Assembly: GCA_009760855.2 (NCBI GenBank) | Contig: WPIO01000034.1 | Span: 2,929,501-2,993,500, forward strand | Origin: Cristatella mucedo | Lineage: Eukaryota; Bryozoa; Phylactolaemata; Cristatellidae | Reading direction: 5' to 3' | Length of the DNA stretch: 64,000 bases | Shown: piece by piece, positions 1 through 42,950 of the stretch | Layout: each line of letters begins with the position of its first letter | How positions within the stretch are numbered: position 1 is the stretch's first letter | Translations under genes and position numbers: made by a program | Notes under the pieces: generated by a model | Told to the model about the DNA's origin: nothing | Seen by the model: the letters and a program-made list of their open reading frames with translations, nothing else | Database searches by the model: none

Positions 1-765
1 CTGCCTCTACAGCTAGCCATCACATCCGATCCCTATCCAAGATTAGGAGCTGTCTCCCACAGTGGCTTGTAAAAAATTTAACTAGCTCTTTAGTTCTGTC
101 TCGGCTTGATTATTGTAATTCCCTTTTGGCTGGGCTACCAAAGAAAGCTATTATTCCACTACAGCAGACTATGAATATGGCTGCAAGGCTGGTCTTCAAG
201 TCCCAGCGGTTTGAGCACGTGTCACCTTTGCTGAAAGAGCTAGGATGGTTGCCGTTGAGCAAAGGATACAGAGCAAAGTTCTTACGCTGACCCACAAGGC
301 CCGCCACGGCTTGGCTCCTTCGTACCTAGCTGAACTGCTGCATCAGTTTCAGCCTGTTCGCGCCCTCAGGTCCTGTGTGGACAATAAATTAGCTGTCCCA
401 TTCCTCCGCTTAAAGACAGTTGGCGACAGAAGCTTTAGCTCTGCAGGTCCTAGACTGTGGAACTCGCTTCCACAATTCTTACGCAACAACATCTACTCTC
501 CAACGGCCGACTATGGCACATCTTTTTCAACGGTCCTGAACTGCTACTTCTATGCTACTCACTACCTCAACTGCTCTCCTAACTCTGCTATGCTTCCCAC
601 TTTCTCTTTGTTGCGTGAGACGAAGTCTGTTGGCTACCGAATGCGTACCGAAAGCCGCTTAGGCTGTGAGTTCGCTATACAAAACTCTCCTGCGTAACAC
701 CCACGTGGTCTTTATGACTTTGTGGAGTTACTGACGGAGGTACAATACATTACATTACATAAATG
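1..765 (+). mobile_element. CR1/L2-like LINE, reverse transcriptase C-terminus and 3' end
   Basis: Across frames broken by stops, the text reads as the thumb and C-terminal part of a CR1/L2-type reverse transcriptase: [53 protein letters not shown] and PRLWNSLP. The element ends in the repeat tail ATACATTACATTACAT at about 744-760. The left part lies outside the window. Confidence 0.8.
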
Positions 766-1002
766 TCAATACAACATCTCATGCAATCAAACGCAAACAG
801 GACAACTTTGAGACAAAGGGGAGTAAATCATCAAGAGATCGCAAGAGACTAATTAAGTCACATTTACCGTCGCATTAACTATAGCCGTGAGGTGGAGCTT
901 TTTCGGGAAAATTTCAAATGGACAGTACTGGACCTGATAATATTAATGCGTAAACAGAGGCTCAACAAAATGTGAAAATCATCGAGAGGTCACAATGGTC
1001 AA

Positions 1003-31734
<30,732 letters not shown>

Positions 31735-33430
31735 CGCTCGGCTGTCTGTCCTCTGGTCACGTGGCACTCGGCCACCACCAACGTAGCCACTCGGTCTACA
31801 ACGAGAGTTCAAGTGAGCAAACTCTGATTGACCGGTCAGCCGGTTTCCCGTGTTACTGCGGCAGCAGCTGCCGACAACGGTCCAGACCCGTGCCCACCGA
31901 ACTGGCACCTCGGCCTGGGAGGAGGCCGGCAGCAGTGGTTGCTCGGCGACCGTCGGCACCGGCACTAGGCAGGATTTTCGGCACCAGCCAGACGATGCTC
32001 AGATTAAATGACGAGGAGGACACCGCCAGACTCGGCTCTCCCTCCGGTGGCGCCTGAGGTTCGGACCTGCAGATGCATGTACCGACTGAAAGCCTGCAGC
32101 TGGCGACTCAGAGCCGGTTCACCCACCGCCTGGATGCCGCCGTGCCGACACCACCACCGCCGGTCGGTCCGATGCTGTTACTGTCCACTGCCTGCCGGCA
32201 CCGCCACCGCCTGTCTCTTGGCAGCTTGAAGCACGGATGCGTCCTGCCAGAGCCACTAGCCACGAGCGACTACCCTTCCTTCCCCGCCCCAACCAACCGC
32301 CACCTCCCCTATCCCGCGAGTTCGCTAAAACGGCGATGAAATTCTATCCGCTGTTCTCCACCAAAGCGGCTGACCCGCACTCGGTCAGCCGCCAGCGCCT
32401 CTGCGTCATCCATAGTGCCAGCAGCCGATCGCCGGCGGCGGCAGCAGCCGCGAGGGTCCCGCCCTCGCGAGGCCTCTCGCTCGTCTGCTCGCATCGATCG
32501 CGAGCGCACGGTATGCGACATCGCATGCCGTACGATCGCGCTAAGCCGGTACGTACTTGCGTTTCGCGGCGGCGGCGGCAGCAGCGCCGCCGGCGGCAGC
32601 AGTGGAGGACGAGGAGGATACGGCCCGATCTTTGCTCCTGCGAGGGCGCTGCGAGGGCTGCGCATTAGCGGCAGCTGCCGCTACTTTGAGCCGCCGCCGC
32701 CCCGCCCCGCCCGCCGCCCCAGCGGGTCCAGCCAGCTCTTCTCACGGATGTCGCCAAGCAGCTGCCGATGCGATCCATTGGCGCGAGTAATCCTTTCGAA
32801 TTAAGGCCCCCCCCCCCCGCCGCCGCCGCCGCCGACGACGACGAAGGAAGTCTCGTGCCCACCTCGTGCCCACCCGCGGCCGCAGTTCGAACGACCGCTG
32901 CTGCGGTTGGTCGGGACCTTCGGCACTCCCGCGGGCGGCGGTTCGTTGAGGGCGGCGGGCGGGCGAGCGGCGCGCGGAAGAGAAAAATGCGTCGACATTC
33001 TCGCCCGAACGGCGTCCTACCGAGCGGATACAGTTTCGAGCTTCCCGTCTCCCAGCGCTGGACGCTCCGCGCTCTAACTAATGCACGCGCCAGAGTACGC
33101 CGCCGATGCTCGCGCAGGGCGCCCCCTCGCAGGCGCTCTGCGGCGCCTACGCGGCCGGCTACGCGGTCGCTCGCACGAGCTGCCGCCTACTCCCACCGAC
33201 AGGCTGCGAGTAGCTGCTGCCTGCTACCGAACGAGCGGGCGTCGGCCAGGAAGCCGTGCCCTACGAGTCGGCCGACGCCGCCGCGACGACGCCGCAACGG
33301 CGTCCGTACTGCCTCCCCTGCTCGCACTGCCGGTACGGCCGCTCACTCGCGGGCGAGCGCCCGCGAGCGAGCGGCCGTACCGGCAGTGCCCTGCCCGGGC
33401 TGCGTCTGCTGCTGCTGCTGCCAGGCCAGG

Positions 33431-33432
<2 letters not shown>

Positions 33433-33486
<54 letters not shown>
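33433..33486. repeat. CAG repeat in CpG-rich block
   Basis: About 18 perfect CAG units, flanked by CTGCTGCTGCTG at 33409, so the region can fold on itself. Confidence 0.95.
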
Positions 33487-33487
<1 letters not shown>

Positions 33488-33834
33488 CGCACTCGCTCGG
33501 AGCTAAATCGCCTCCCCCATCGTGCCACCCGGCAAGAGGCGTCATAGAGCAAAAGGAGACGTGAGCCTCGTCGAGCCGTCCTCGAGAGCCGAACCCGCGA
33601 CTTGCGACTGCCGAGGGCAGCAAGGTCAGCAAGGTCATCGCTGTTGAGGTCACCGGCGCACGGAGCGTACGAGCGCGCGGCGGCTGCGGAGGCGGGGAGC
33701 TGCTCCGATCAGTCGCTCGCGACTGCTTCCACTAATGAGGCGAAGATAACTGGAGGCAGCGGCGGTGCCTGAAGGCTTTGCCTAGCTTTGCCCGCACAGC
33801 CTGCGACCTGAGCCTCTATGCCGCCTGCGTCCCC

Positions 33835-34130
33835 GATCGTCGTCACCAACGACGAAATTGTGTACTTATTACTTCACCCGATGATATTACTTCACCCGAT
33901 GAGCGGCAGCCGAGTTCGAGTCGAATAATCGCTTTCATTTTGCGCTATGATTTGTGATTTAACGTGGGTCTTATCCACTGCATGAAAATCTTTCAGGTCT
34001 TGCCCCTATATTGAAATTTCCTGGGCCTTCCCCCACCTCCGATTGAAGGACTGAGTTTGCGAAGAGACGCTGGACCTTGGCATATTTAGCTCGTTTGAAA
34101 GCGTGGGCATGTTGACCGGAACAATTACGA
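33835..34130 (+). repeat. Dispersed repeat copy (CGTCACCAACGAC family)
   Basis: Matches 16640-16960 in order, with an internal duplication of ATTACTTCACCCGATGA at 33867-33902. Confidence 0.5.
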
Positions 34131-34624
34131 ACTGCGGACAATCGTCCTATTTTGGATAACGAGCGTAGAAACAGGAAACGAGCGCGTTGCGCCCTCTCGC
34201 CGGAAGACGGAAGCGCCTGAAGGTCGTCTGCTCGTCAGAGCGCGAACGCCGCGACTGCAAACGCTCAGCCCCGAAAAGAAGCGCTCGCTGCCGGACGCTC
34301 GCTTATATCTGGTGAAAACGCAGTGCGATAGAAATAGGCTCGCTGCCTACCGCTAGTCGTCCGAAGCGCAGCTAGAGCACGCGGCCACCGAAGAGGACGA
34401 TGCAAAAGCACGCGCTACTACGAGTAAGCAGCAGCGACCGGAAATGGCTCACTCGCACGTACACCAAGCCGCGCGTCCACTTGGACGGCCCGCTGACCGT
34501 GACCTCGCCGACCCTGATAAAACCGAATGGACGCACGCGTACTCACGTAAACGCGCTTCCCGAAACAATCCGTAAAAGTACTTCCTGCCGCCGATACGTT
34601 ACAAAAAAGGACTTCGATAGGCAA

Positions 34625-35196
34625 TTAATCCAAGAGTGTCCGGAGGGGTTATACTGACTCTTAACTTTAAAGATTACTTAGCTAGTTTATACTCTTGAAA
34701 AGTCAGTCACGGAAAACCCAGCCGCTATTTGCTTTGGAAGGCAAGCCTACGTGCCAGCTGACCTGGTGGATAAGCAAGTCCTATTAAACGGGCAATCATG
34801 CAGTTCTTTCTTAATGCACCAAAGTATTTAAAGAAGGATGAATGTTGAAATCATTCACAATAAGTTTTAAAATTTTTAATGTCAAGCGAACTTAGGTCTA
34901 AATTTTACGAAGTTCCAATGAAACATAATTTTTTGGGTATGAAGATTACAATTTTTTGGGTATGAGGATTCATCTTGCCGCACTTCAAAATGATGCCAAT
35001 AATAAATTTCAGATTCAATGTTCATTTTGAACTACGAGATTGCATTTTCTCCCAAGAAAGTATCCGAGCGTATTGTCCCGGCACTCTTCCAATCGGTCAG
35101 AAATCGGTCAGGCCCGCCTAGCGAATCAGCAGCGACTTGTATTTACGGAACGTACGAACTCACCTACCTCGCCAAATTGCCTAGCCTAGAGAGAGG

Positions 35197-35227
<31 letters not shown>

Positions 35228-35590
35228 CGGTGTACGTAGTACGACTTTACGACGAGCAGCTGTAGACGCGATTTTCTGAATGCCACTTTCAGCCGTCAGC
35301 CGGGCACCTAAATTATCTCCGCTAAATTACGAGCGCTCGGAGGGCGGCGGAGGCGGCGCTGCACGTACTTCAAATTAGGCTCGCTCGTTCTACGGAGATA
35401 AAGTCGATAAAGTACGTCGCCCCCGTAAGGCTTTCGACGGGTGCAAAGCGTTAGTGCAACGCGTGGGGGCAGAGGCAGTGGTGCGTCACGTGGGTGGTCA
35501 CGTGGGGGGCCGTGGCAGTGATGCGTCGCCTGCGATCGGGGCATCGTTAGAGAGAGCCGCGCGCTCTTCTTACGGAATGGCCAACCAGCC
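34625..35590. other. No gene recognised
   Basis: AT-rich sequence with a GA microsatellite at 35190-35225 and a short duplicated word AATTTTTTGGGTATGA at 34930-34970. I see no supported gene. Confidence 0.4.
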
Positions 35591-35619
35591 AGGCCTGGGC
35601 AGCTAATACGGCGCCGTTT

Positions 35620-35770
35620 ACCTTAAGCTCTAAAACCTAAACTCTAAGCCCAAAAGCTCAAATCCAAAAAATACAAAATCTCACCACTGAACCATAATCT
35701 GTTAACGCTAAAACATACAACCCCTAAACACCAAACCCAAAATCCTAAGCCCTAAGCTAAAAAGATAGCT
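35620..35770. repeat. Degenerate CCTAAA-like repeats
   Basis: Many CTAAA, CCTAAAC, CCCTAAAC and CCCAAAATC words in about 150 bp resemble a heavily mutated telomere-type or AC-rich satellite patch. Confidence 0.4.
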
Positions 35771-35827
35771 CTTTAAAGTGTTTGTTTATTGTAAATGTAA
35801 ATATGCGCTGGCGGCCATGTTGAACAG

Positions 35828-35856
35828 CCTGCTATGGGCACCGTGCCCATAGCAGG
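35828..35856. repeat. Near-perfect 29-bp palindrome
   Basis: CCTGCTATGGGCAC followed by CGTGCCCATAGCAGG, 14-base arms around one central base. Confidence 0.85.
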
Positions 35857-36384
35857 ACCTGACTTGGCCGTATGAACAAACGACGCCGCATTAGCTGCCC
35901 AGGCCTTAGTGAGGGGGGCTGAGAGTGGGCGTGGGTGTAGTCAGTCAGAGCGTCCTGGAGGGCCTTCCTTGGACCGACCCAAAGGCACGTGTCGGTCGAG
36001 GTGGTTCGACGAATTACTGTGAAATTCCACCGCAAAACGAAAGAAATCCTTTTTCGTTTGCATCTGACGTTTGTACTCTGTGAATATAAATTGCACTCAC
36101 AAAATTTCACTTGCATTAACACTGGCATTCTCGCGCAATGCAATGACCCGGCAATCGACCGCAATCGAATACAGTGACCCGGGGAAATACCACAATCCAC
36201 CGCACAAATTTCAAAACGACCGGAAATAGATCGTGCCGAGCTCCAGTTTTTCATTGCATATTAAAGCACACCACGTTAATTCAAGGAATAGTGCATCCGC
36301 GAACTCTGGCAATGCGCGGCAATCGCCCGAAATGGCCAAGGCAGCTAATAATATACAATCGACTCTAATCCACAGCAAATCATT

Positions 36385-36685
36385 CTCAAATCGTCAAAAG
36401 GAACTTAAAAACACACCTATTTAGGACAGCATTTAGTGGGTCCCTGTGATTCGTCCTCGATGTGCTTGTGCGTGCTGACACTGTGCATGCTGCCACTAAC
36501 CACATTTGCATGCTGACCCTGTGCATGTCACCCCTAACCATATTGTTCATTTTGTTTGTTTTTCAAGCATGATTTTACTTACTATTCTATTGCGTATCAC
36601 TTTGCAGCAAATGTAAAGCGCCTAGAAAGAGATTAAGTTCTCTGAGGGCGCTTTATCAAGTGCAATATTATTATTATTATTAACG
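36385..36685 (+). mobile_element. LINE 3' UTR and tail
   Basis: Starts with AGGAACTTAAAAACACACCTATTTAGGACAGCATTTAG (end of ORF2) and continues with the same 3' UTR as 19025-19292 and the tail GTAAAGCGCCTAGAAAGAGATT...(ATT)n. Confidence 0.85.
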
Positions 36686-36689
36686 TGAA

Positions 36690-37200
36690 GCTCCAATTTG
36701 CAGCTCTCCCACCACCTGCTTCCGCTCATCGCGCTACTCGTCCCCTACTCTCGCTATTCAGCCTCTAGTCATCTCGCTGCTCCATCGCACTAAACTTGAA
36801 ATCTTGTGGTCACACAGCCTTCAGCTCGTATGCGCCGAAAGTCCGGAACTCGCTTCAGGAGCGGTCACTACCAGAAACTACCTTGCATTCTTTAAGTATT
36901 GGCCAATGACGCGTCTGTTCCGGTGGAATCGTGTTTTTCTGTTCCTTTGTGCTTTGCGTCGAGTACCTGCGCATGATTCAGTGCATGCTACCAGCCAGAT
37001 GTCCTGCTAACCAGTGTCCAAGAGTTTCTTCTGGGTTGATTTTAACTTGTCGGCAAAAGCACAATACTTGATTGCTTGTACACGCTTCATAGTGTACACG
37101 TCACTCACCCTCGGTCGTTGAGTCTCTTGCAGGACGTTGTAAAGCGCATAGATAAATATTTAGTTATCCTTGGGCACTAGACAAATTAAATATTATTATT
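36690..37200 (+). mobile_element. LINE 3' fragment, second subfamily
   Basis: Broken frames give SARM..SGTRFRS..., then GTTGTAAAGCGCATAGATAAAT...TATTATTATT at 37135-37200, a diverged form of the shared tail. Confidence 0.55.
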
Positions 37201-37914
37201 TTCGCAAGATCTTGTAGAACTTTCTCCAAATTCTTCGTAGGCGCAATAGGCAGGGCCAGATAGCCCATCCCCTAATGGGAGCCGCCTAACATGTCTCCCA
37301 TTCTTTAGCTCTCCTTCTCCATGCCTGTGCCTATAGAAACAACTGCTTAAGCAATTTGCCTTTAGGGCTTAAGTTACCACGACTCTTTTAGACCCTATTC
37401 CTATTCCTAATTATCCTAATGAGGTATATATGCCAAGTCAGTTTTAACATGACAAACATTGTAGATACGTCCATAGCTATCGATCAAGTCCCCTCCCCTC
37501 TGAAAACAGCTGCTGTTAGGTCACTCAAAAGAAAAGCCGATCCAATCTGGGTAGAGTTGGTAATTACCAGATTCTTATTTCACGAGGTAACAAGAATCTG
37601 GGCAGCTTTCTTCAAGCCTCTCTTTTGGAAGTCTTACCGAAGAAGCGTCGATGAATGGTGGACAAGCAGCTAAACATTGGAGGCCTAAAATAATAGCTAA
37701 ATAATACGATTAAAACAATGGCCCTTGCCAAAAAATTGCGGCCCAACAGTTAAACCACTGCATCAGTTAATAAAATTCTGCGTCCAAGTTCCAAACGGCA
37801 TTTGGAGCTAAAAATTTAACAAAAATGGCTCTTCTTTGGGTTAACAATGACCTTCTGAACAATGCCGATCTGGGTACCGACCTCTCTGCTGTTTCTGCTA
37901 GATATTATATCAGA

Positions 37915-37985
37915 ATGAGATGAAGCTTTATGACGATGAGATGAAGCTTTGTGACGATGAGATGAAGCCTTATGACGATGAGACC
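37915..37985. repeat. 24-bp tandem repeat
   Basis: Three units of GACGATGAGATGAAGCYTTRT. Confidence 0.75.
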
Positions 37986-38029
37986 AGCCTAATAATTGCG
38001 GCTAAGCGTAGGGTCACCCTACGAAGACC

Positions 38030-38340
38030 TGAAGACCTTGCCCTCGAGATGCAGCTGATCTGGCATCACTCCAACTATGTCTGACCGTAATATGAAGGCG
38101 TTATTCGGAAAGGACTCGTGATTGGATGAGGGTATTTGCCTCCACAGTAAAGTCGGCCTACATTCAGCTTAGGAACATTACCGAAATCAGTGCCTGCTTA
38201 GACAAGTGTGCGAAAGCTAAGCTAGTTAGCGCGTTTGCATCGTGTCTAGATTACTTAAACTCCCTTCATAGAGGACTCCCGGCCCGTGCTCTTTATCTGC
38301 TGTAACTGATGCAAAACTCAGCAGCTCGTCAGGTCATTCG
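38030..38340 (+). mobile_element. LINE reverse transcriptase fragment
   Basis: Broken frames contain KSAYIQLRNITEIS, LDYLNSLHRGLP and QNSAARQVIR, the same segment of CR1/L2 reverse transcriptase as at 1-200. Confidence 0.65.
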
Positions 38341-38341
38341 C

Positions 38342-38840
38342 CAATAATAATAATAACAATAACAATACACTTAATAAAGCGCCCTCGGAGACTCAATCTC
38401 TTTCTAGGCGCTTTACATTTGGCGTCAATAGGTGTCACATCTTTCACTTCGACTGTGCACGAAAGACGCGGCGTGAACTTTCCGATGGACGAACTTTCGA
38501 CCTTCAATTGCTTCCTTCCCGGCCTTCTATGTAGCATGCCTAGAAATAGACTTGTTTCTCTTAGAGCGCCGCACAAGTCTCTTATACTTATTCTTATCCC
38601 GCCACTTCTGCCTGAGCTCTACGGCTCTCTATCAAACATCTAATTGACTTCAAGATCGTCTCTCTGAACTATAGATCGCGTCACTCGCTCGCACCACCCT
38701 ACCTATCCGACCTCCTTGCTTCTCCCCCTAGAGAGCTCTCGCACCTCCCTCTACTCTCTTTTTCTTCTTCAGTCGTCTCACCGCTCCATGCACTAGATCG
38801 AAACTTTTTAGCGACAGAGCCTTCAGCTCGTATGCACTGC
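38342..38840. mobile_element. LINE tail (minus) and LINE ORF2 fragment (plus)
   Basis: 38342-38420 is the reverse complement of the shared tail (AATAATAATAACAATAAC...GCGCCCTCGGAGACTCAATCTC...TTTACATTTGG). It is followed by plus-strand words YLSDLL and PSARMHCECY at 38700-38845, an older LINE 3' ORF fragment into which other copies inserted. Confidence 0.5.
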
Positions 38841-40240
38841 GAGTGTTACGCAGGAGAGTTTTGTAGCGCACTCAAAGCCCAAGCGGCTTTCGGTACGCAT
38901 TCGGTAGCCAACAAGCTTCATCTCACGCAACAAAGAGAACGTGAGAAGAGTTGCTGAGTCTGGAGAGCCGTTGACGTAGTGACTAGCTAGGAAGTAGCAG
39001 CGCGGGGCGTCTGAAAAGGACGTGCAATAGTCAGCAGCGGAGAGTAGTTGTCATTGCTTAACAATTGTGGAAATGAGAGTTCCACTGTCAAGTACTTGCA
39101 GAGCAAAAGATTCTTTCGCCAACGGTCTTTAAGCGGAGGAATGGAATTTGTTGTCCAAACAGGACCTGAGGGCACGAGGAGGCTGAAAATAGTGCACCAG
39201 TTCAGCTGGGTACGGAGGAGCCAAACTGTGGCGGGCCTTGTAGGTCAGCGTAGGGAACTTTGCTCTGTATCCGTTGATCGACCGGCAGCCATCCGAGGTC
39301 TTTCAGCAAAGGAGACACATGATCAAACCTCTGGGATTTATAAACTAGCCTTGCAGCCATATTCATAGCCAGCTGCAGTGGCCTAGTGGCTTTTTCGGTA
39401 GCCGAGCCGAAGGGAATTACATACTCTAGTTGAGACAGAACTAAGGAGCTAGTTAAATGTTTCCAAGCCACCGTGAAAGATAGTTGCTAGTCTTAGATTG
39501 GGATCGGAGTTGACGGCTAGCGGTGGAAGCATGCTTCTTTACAAAGCTTTCAATATGCAGGCAGCTGTTGAAGGCGACTAATACATTCCGAGCTTCCGTT
39601 GGTGGTCACACAACAGCGTCGCCTATTAGAAGAGCAAAGCCTTCTAGTCCATCCTCACGGTTGGGGTGTCCTATGAAATGCAGTTCCGTTTTATCCTTGC
39701 TTAGTTGAAGGAAATTTTCCGACGTCCAGGATCGAATGTCTGCAAGACAAGCATTCAGTTTATCAGTCGCTGCAGCCGATTCTGACGATTTAAATGTCAA
39801 ATTCAGCTGAGTATCTTCGGCGTACAAGCTCCTAGCATATTCAATGAGCCCGAATCACTTTTCCCAGAGGTTGAGTATAAATGAAGAACAGCAAAGGACC
39901 GAGGGCGGACCCTTGAGTGGCTCCACAGGTGACTGGTCTGGTTGACGAGACCTGACCCCTACACGATGCGGATTGAACACGACTGGTCGAATACGATTTA
40001 AATCGCGCCAGTGCCCCGTCTGACAGACCAATCGTTGTTCTCCATCACTCAAGTAGGACATGTGATCAATAGTGTTGAAGGCAGCTGATAGATCTAGCAG
40101 AGCTAGGACAGTGACATAACCGGCACCGTTGCTGCATAGGATGACATTGGTTATACGGAGGAGAGCAGCTTCAGTGGAGTGCTGCCACTTGAACCGCGAT
40201 TGAAATTTTTCTGAAACTTTATTCTTTTTTAGTATGTGCT
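38840..40240 (-). mobile_element. CR1/L2-like LINE, reverse transcriptase and 3' end
   Basis: The minus strand carries the family seen at 1-765. 38845-38945 matches its 3' region. Further in are MNMAARLVYKSQRFDHVSPL and DQRIQSKV (39250-39420). MYAEDTQLNLTFKSSESAAA and IRSWTSENFLQLSKDKTELH lie at 39640-39830. A GSALGPLLFFIYTQPLG block, readable across frames, lies at about 39850-39920. The catalytic YADD is YAED and the frames are broken. Confidence 0.85.
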
Positions 40241-40404
40241 ACAAATTGCCTTGCGACAATTTTTGTTTAGAAAATCTTTGGCAAAAAATGAAGAAGGGAA
40301 ACTAATTGATAGTTTAAAATGACCCATGTTTTTAATCCAGGCTTTTTAAGAATCGATCTAACGATGGCCGATTTGAATAACTTGAGTACAACCCCTTTTT
40401 TCAG

Positions 40405-40465
40405 AAAAGTAGTTCTCTTGGGGCGCTATACAAACAGCCAAATATTATTATTACTGCTATTATTA
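40405..40465 (+). mobile_element. LINE/SINE tail fragment
   Basis: AGTTCTCTTGGGGCGCTATACAAACAG then ATTATTATTACTG, the end of the shared tail. Confidence 0.5.
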
Positions 40466-41590
40466 GATCTAAGCAATAGATTTGTATGCATTCAGTTCCG
40501 ATGAATAAAACTCAGGAACCACTAAAAATCTTGAAATTGTCATGACCTGGTTAATTTCATTCCTTCGCATTTTAGTTGCACTTGAGGACTCCACGCAAAG
40601 CATCACTGTGGCGGTCAACTGCCAACTTTGTCAAGCCCGTGACTATTTCAGCCTTTGATCAAGTAATTAAATCTCACTACGTCATATATATGGTAATATG
40701 CCAGTGAAATCAAGGAGGTAGGACTTTCAACCATGATAGGTTTACATAGGTTTTGCTGGCTATTGCTTTAGGCGAGGAGAAAGGTCAGCCCGCAGCTACT
40801 CCCGAAAATAAATAGTTTCTCACATTCACCCGCATTCAGCCGCTAACGCAATACGCACAAACTCAGTGAATGTTCTGGCCGACGGATCAGCCATGCCATG
40901 CCATCATCACCTGGCTATTTCGCGACAAGATTCAGGACAGCCGAAAGCAGGCACACAACCATACAAGCAGGCCCGACTTCCTTGAGACTGCAATTTTCAG
41001 GGACGTTAGCACGACGTTAGCCCGACTGCCGACAAGTCCATCATAAATCACGCGATTACTCATCGAACGAACACGGGCTGTCTGCGTAAGCCACCAGGAA
41101 TATCTAGCCGGGTGATTGTAGGAATGATCCTCCTAATTATGGCCGCACACTTCGGAAGCCCGGTCCATTGCATGAGTCAGCCATTCGCCGCCCCGAAAGA
41201 CCCTTTTAGGTTCCACTTCCCCGGTCCCCTGAAAAAAAGCCTAGTAGCATTTCCTTGATGGCCACAACAATCGTGGTGAAGAGTCACGGGGACAAGCTTT
41301 CATTATTGGTATTAGTTTTACGGTATCTAACGCATAAAGGCGGCAGTGAGAGTGGCATGACCAGGGATGACTAGGTGGGAGATAGCCTAGGCCTTAGCCG
41401 CCTAATCTTCGAGATACCAGATTCAACTCCTCATCTAGGTCACCAAGTATTTACCATCCATGTGCTCCAGTGCGCGACTTTTCGGCTCAGTCCTTTCAGA
41501 GACTTGCAAGCTGTGGCATTACACTAATTAAGACATCAGAATTCGGTGGAGCGCTGAGAATTTGATTGCTGGCGCTGACCTGGTTGGGCC
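40466..41590. other. No gene recognised
   Basis: Mixed unique-looking sequence. A tRNA-like word GACTAGGTGGGAGATAGCC...AGATTCAACTCCTC at 41370-41440 may be an old SINE head. Nothing else is supported. Confidence 0.35.
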
Positions 41591-41599
41591 CTGGGGTAA

Positions 41600-41705
41600 G
41601 GGAAGGCGCTCATCCTCAATGACCGAAGTCAAGGTGAACGCATTCGATGACCGCGGTCGTTGGCTCGAGCCCCGCGGCACGCGGGAAGCGCCTGCGAAGT
41701 GCGTA
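41600..41705 (+). mobile_element. SINE family A head fragment
   Basis: AATGACCGAAGTCAAGGTGAACGC...GACCGCGGTCG...GGCTCGAGCCCCGCGGCACGCGGGAAGCGCCTG matches the head-to-tail junction of the SINE at 5124, then stops. Confidence 0.5.
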
Positions 41706-42950
41706 GTCTCTTCCCGCCCCCTCCCGGCGGAGAATCGGCGAGCCGCCCTACGAGCCGAGACGTACGTCGCCACATGATTGCACCTGCCGCACGTTCGGAG
41801 TGCTAGCACAGAAAAAAATAATTTCAATTATTTGGCCCTTCTAATATTCGCATTTAAATGGCCGAATTACAAGGTAAGCAATACGACATTCCGAGCACCT
41901 ATTGCCGACGTCGCCGCCGTCCGCTTGAGGGTGAGGTCGAGCCACGGCGGGCGACCGACCGCCACGCCCAGGAGCGCTCTAGACATGCGTACGTACGTCA
42001 ATCGCTGCGCGAGACTCGGCTTGCCTCAGCGACGTTTCTTCCGGCGTCAGCTCGAGACCGCGTCGAAAGGCGAAAGCAAAAAAGGCTTGCACACTTTGAC
42101 TCCGTCACTGCTCGCTGTCTGCCGGGGAGTGAGCGTTTCCACCGCTGGGCGTCGTACCCTTGCCTCCCGCTCTAGCGAGATAGCGAGCGAGCGAGCGGCA
42201 GCCCCCGAATATGCACGCTCGGAGGCGTGTCGAGCGACACAGTCTCCGGTCGCATCCGCTGCTATCGATCCAGGATCCATTCGGTCGCTCCGCTGGCCGC
42301 CGCCTCGCGGCAGGAGGATTCTTCCGGACGCGCCCTCTGCCCGCGCCGCCGAGGCATCAGTTTTCTCTCCTCAGGCTAGCTGCTGAGCCTAGCTCGTTCG
42401 GCCTCGGCGGCGGGTTCGGCATGCGGCAGGAAATGTCGACAGATTTTCGAACGCAACGGACAGCCGGTGCTCAGGGCAGCGCCGGGCAGCGTAGGGATAC
42501 GCTCTAGCCGTCTTCGGATACCTGTGCCGCGACCGTTCGCACCTGGCTGGCCAGTCAGTGGGCCCGCCAAGGAATCTGCCCGCCCATTTGCGGAAGGAGC
42601 CCTGAAGTTAAAGCGCGGGTACGCGAGGATGTCCTCAGTTATTTTAACGCCGATGGGTGCCATTCGCCAGCCTTGACGACCTGGAGCTCATGCACACGAG
42701 GGCGTCTTGAAGCTCGTCCAATACCGCTGCTGCAGTTAGTGGGTCGTAACATCTGCAAAAGTCCGATTGAAGCGGTGACCGCCCTACCGTTGGATTGTCG
42801 ACAGTTCAATGTGCATCGCCGCCCGAAAATTGATGCCGCCGCAACAGCCGTTGCACAAATTGAGAGGAGGGTATCGGTTCGCTGAAATCGATTCGGCACG
42901 TGCTCGACGTCACATGCCTGCCGAAATCGGGTCGCGGCGTGGGGCTACGA
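41705..42950. other. CpG-rich block without a recognised gene
   Basis: GC- and CpG-rich like the block at 32-34 kb, with open frames on both strands. A minus ORF at 42376-42663 begins MAPIGVKITEDILAYPRFNF. I recognise no domain and no clear splice chain. It may be a promoter or first exon of an unknown gene. Confidence 0.3.

Larger units (their letters stand above)
31735..34620 (-). promoter_or_regulatory. CpG-rich block, likely promoter and 5' UTR of the metalloprotease gene
   Basis: From about 31.7 to 34.6 kb the DNA is GC- and CpG-rich, unlike the flanks, and lies directly upstream of the signal-peptide exon. It includes a (CAG)n tract at 33433-33486 and a poly-C tract at about 32809. No TATA box or exact start site was identified. 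A first exon of an unrecognised plus-strand gene cannot be excluded. Confidence 0.4.

Noticed and set aside
34400-34657. Plus ORF of 85 codons in the CpG-rich region
   Set aside because: Lys/Arg/Thr-rich without a known motif or supporting splice sites.
42376-42663. Minus ORF starting MAPIGVKITEDILAYPRFNF
   Set aside because: No recognisable domain and no exon chain on either side. Mentioned only within the CpG-rich block.
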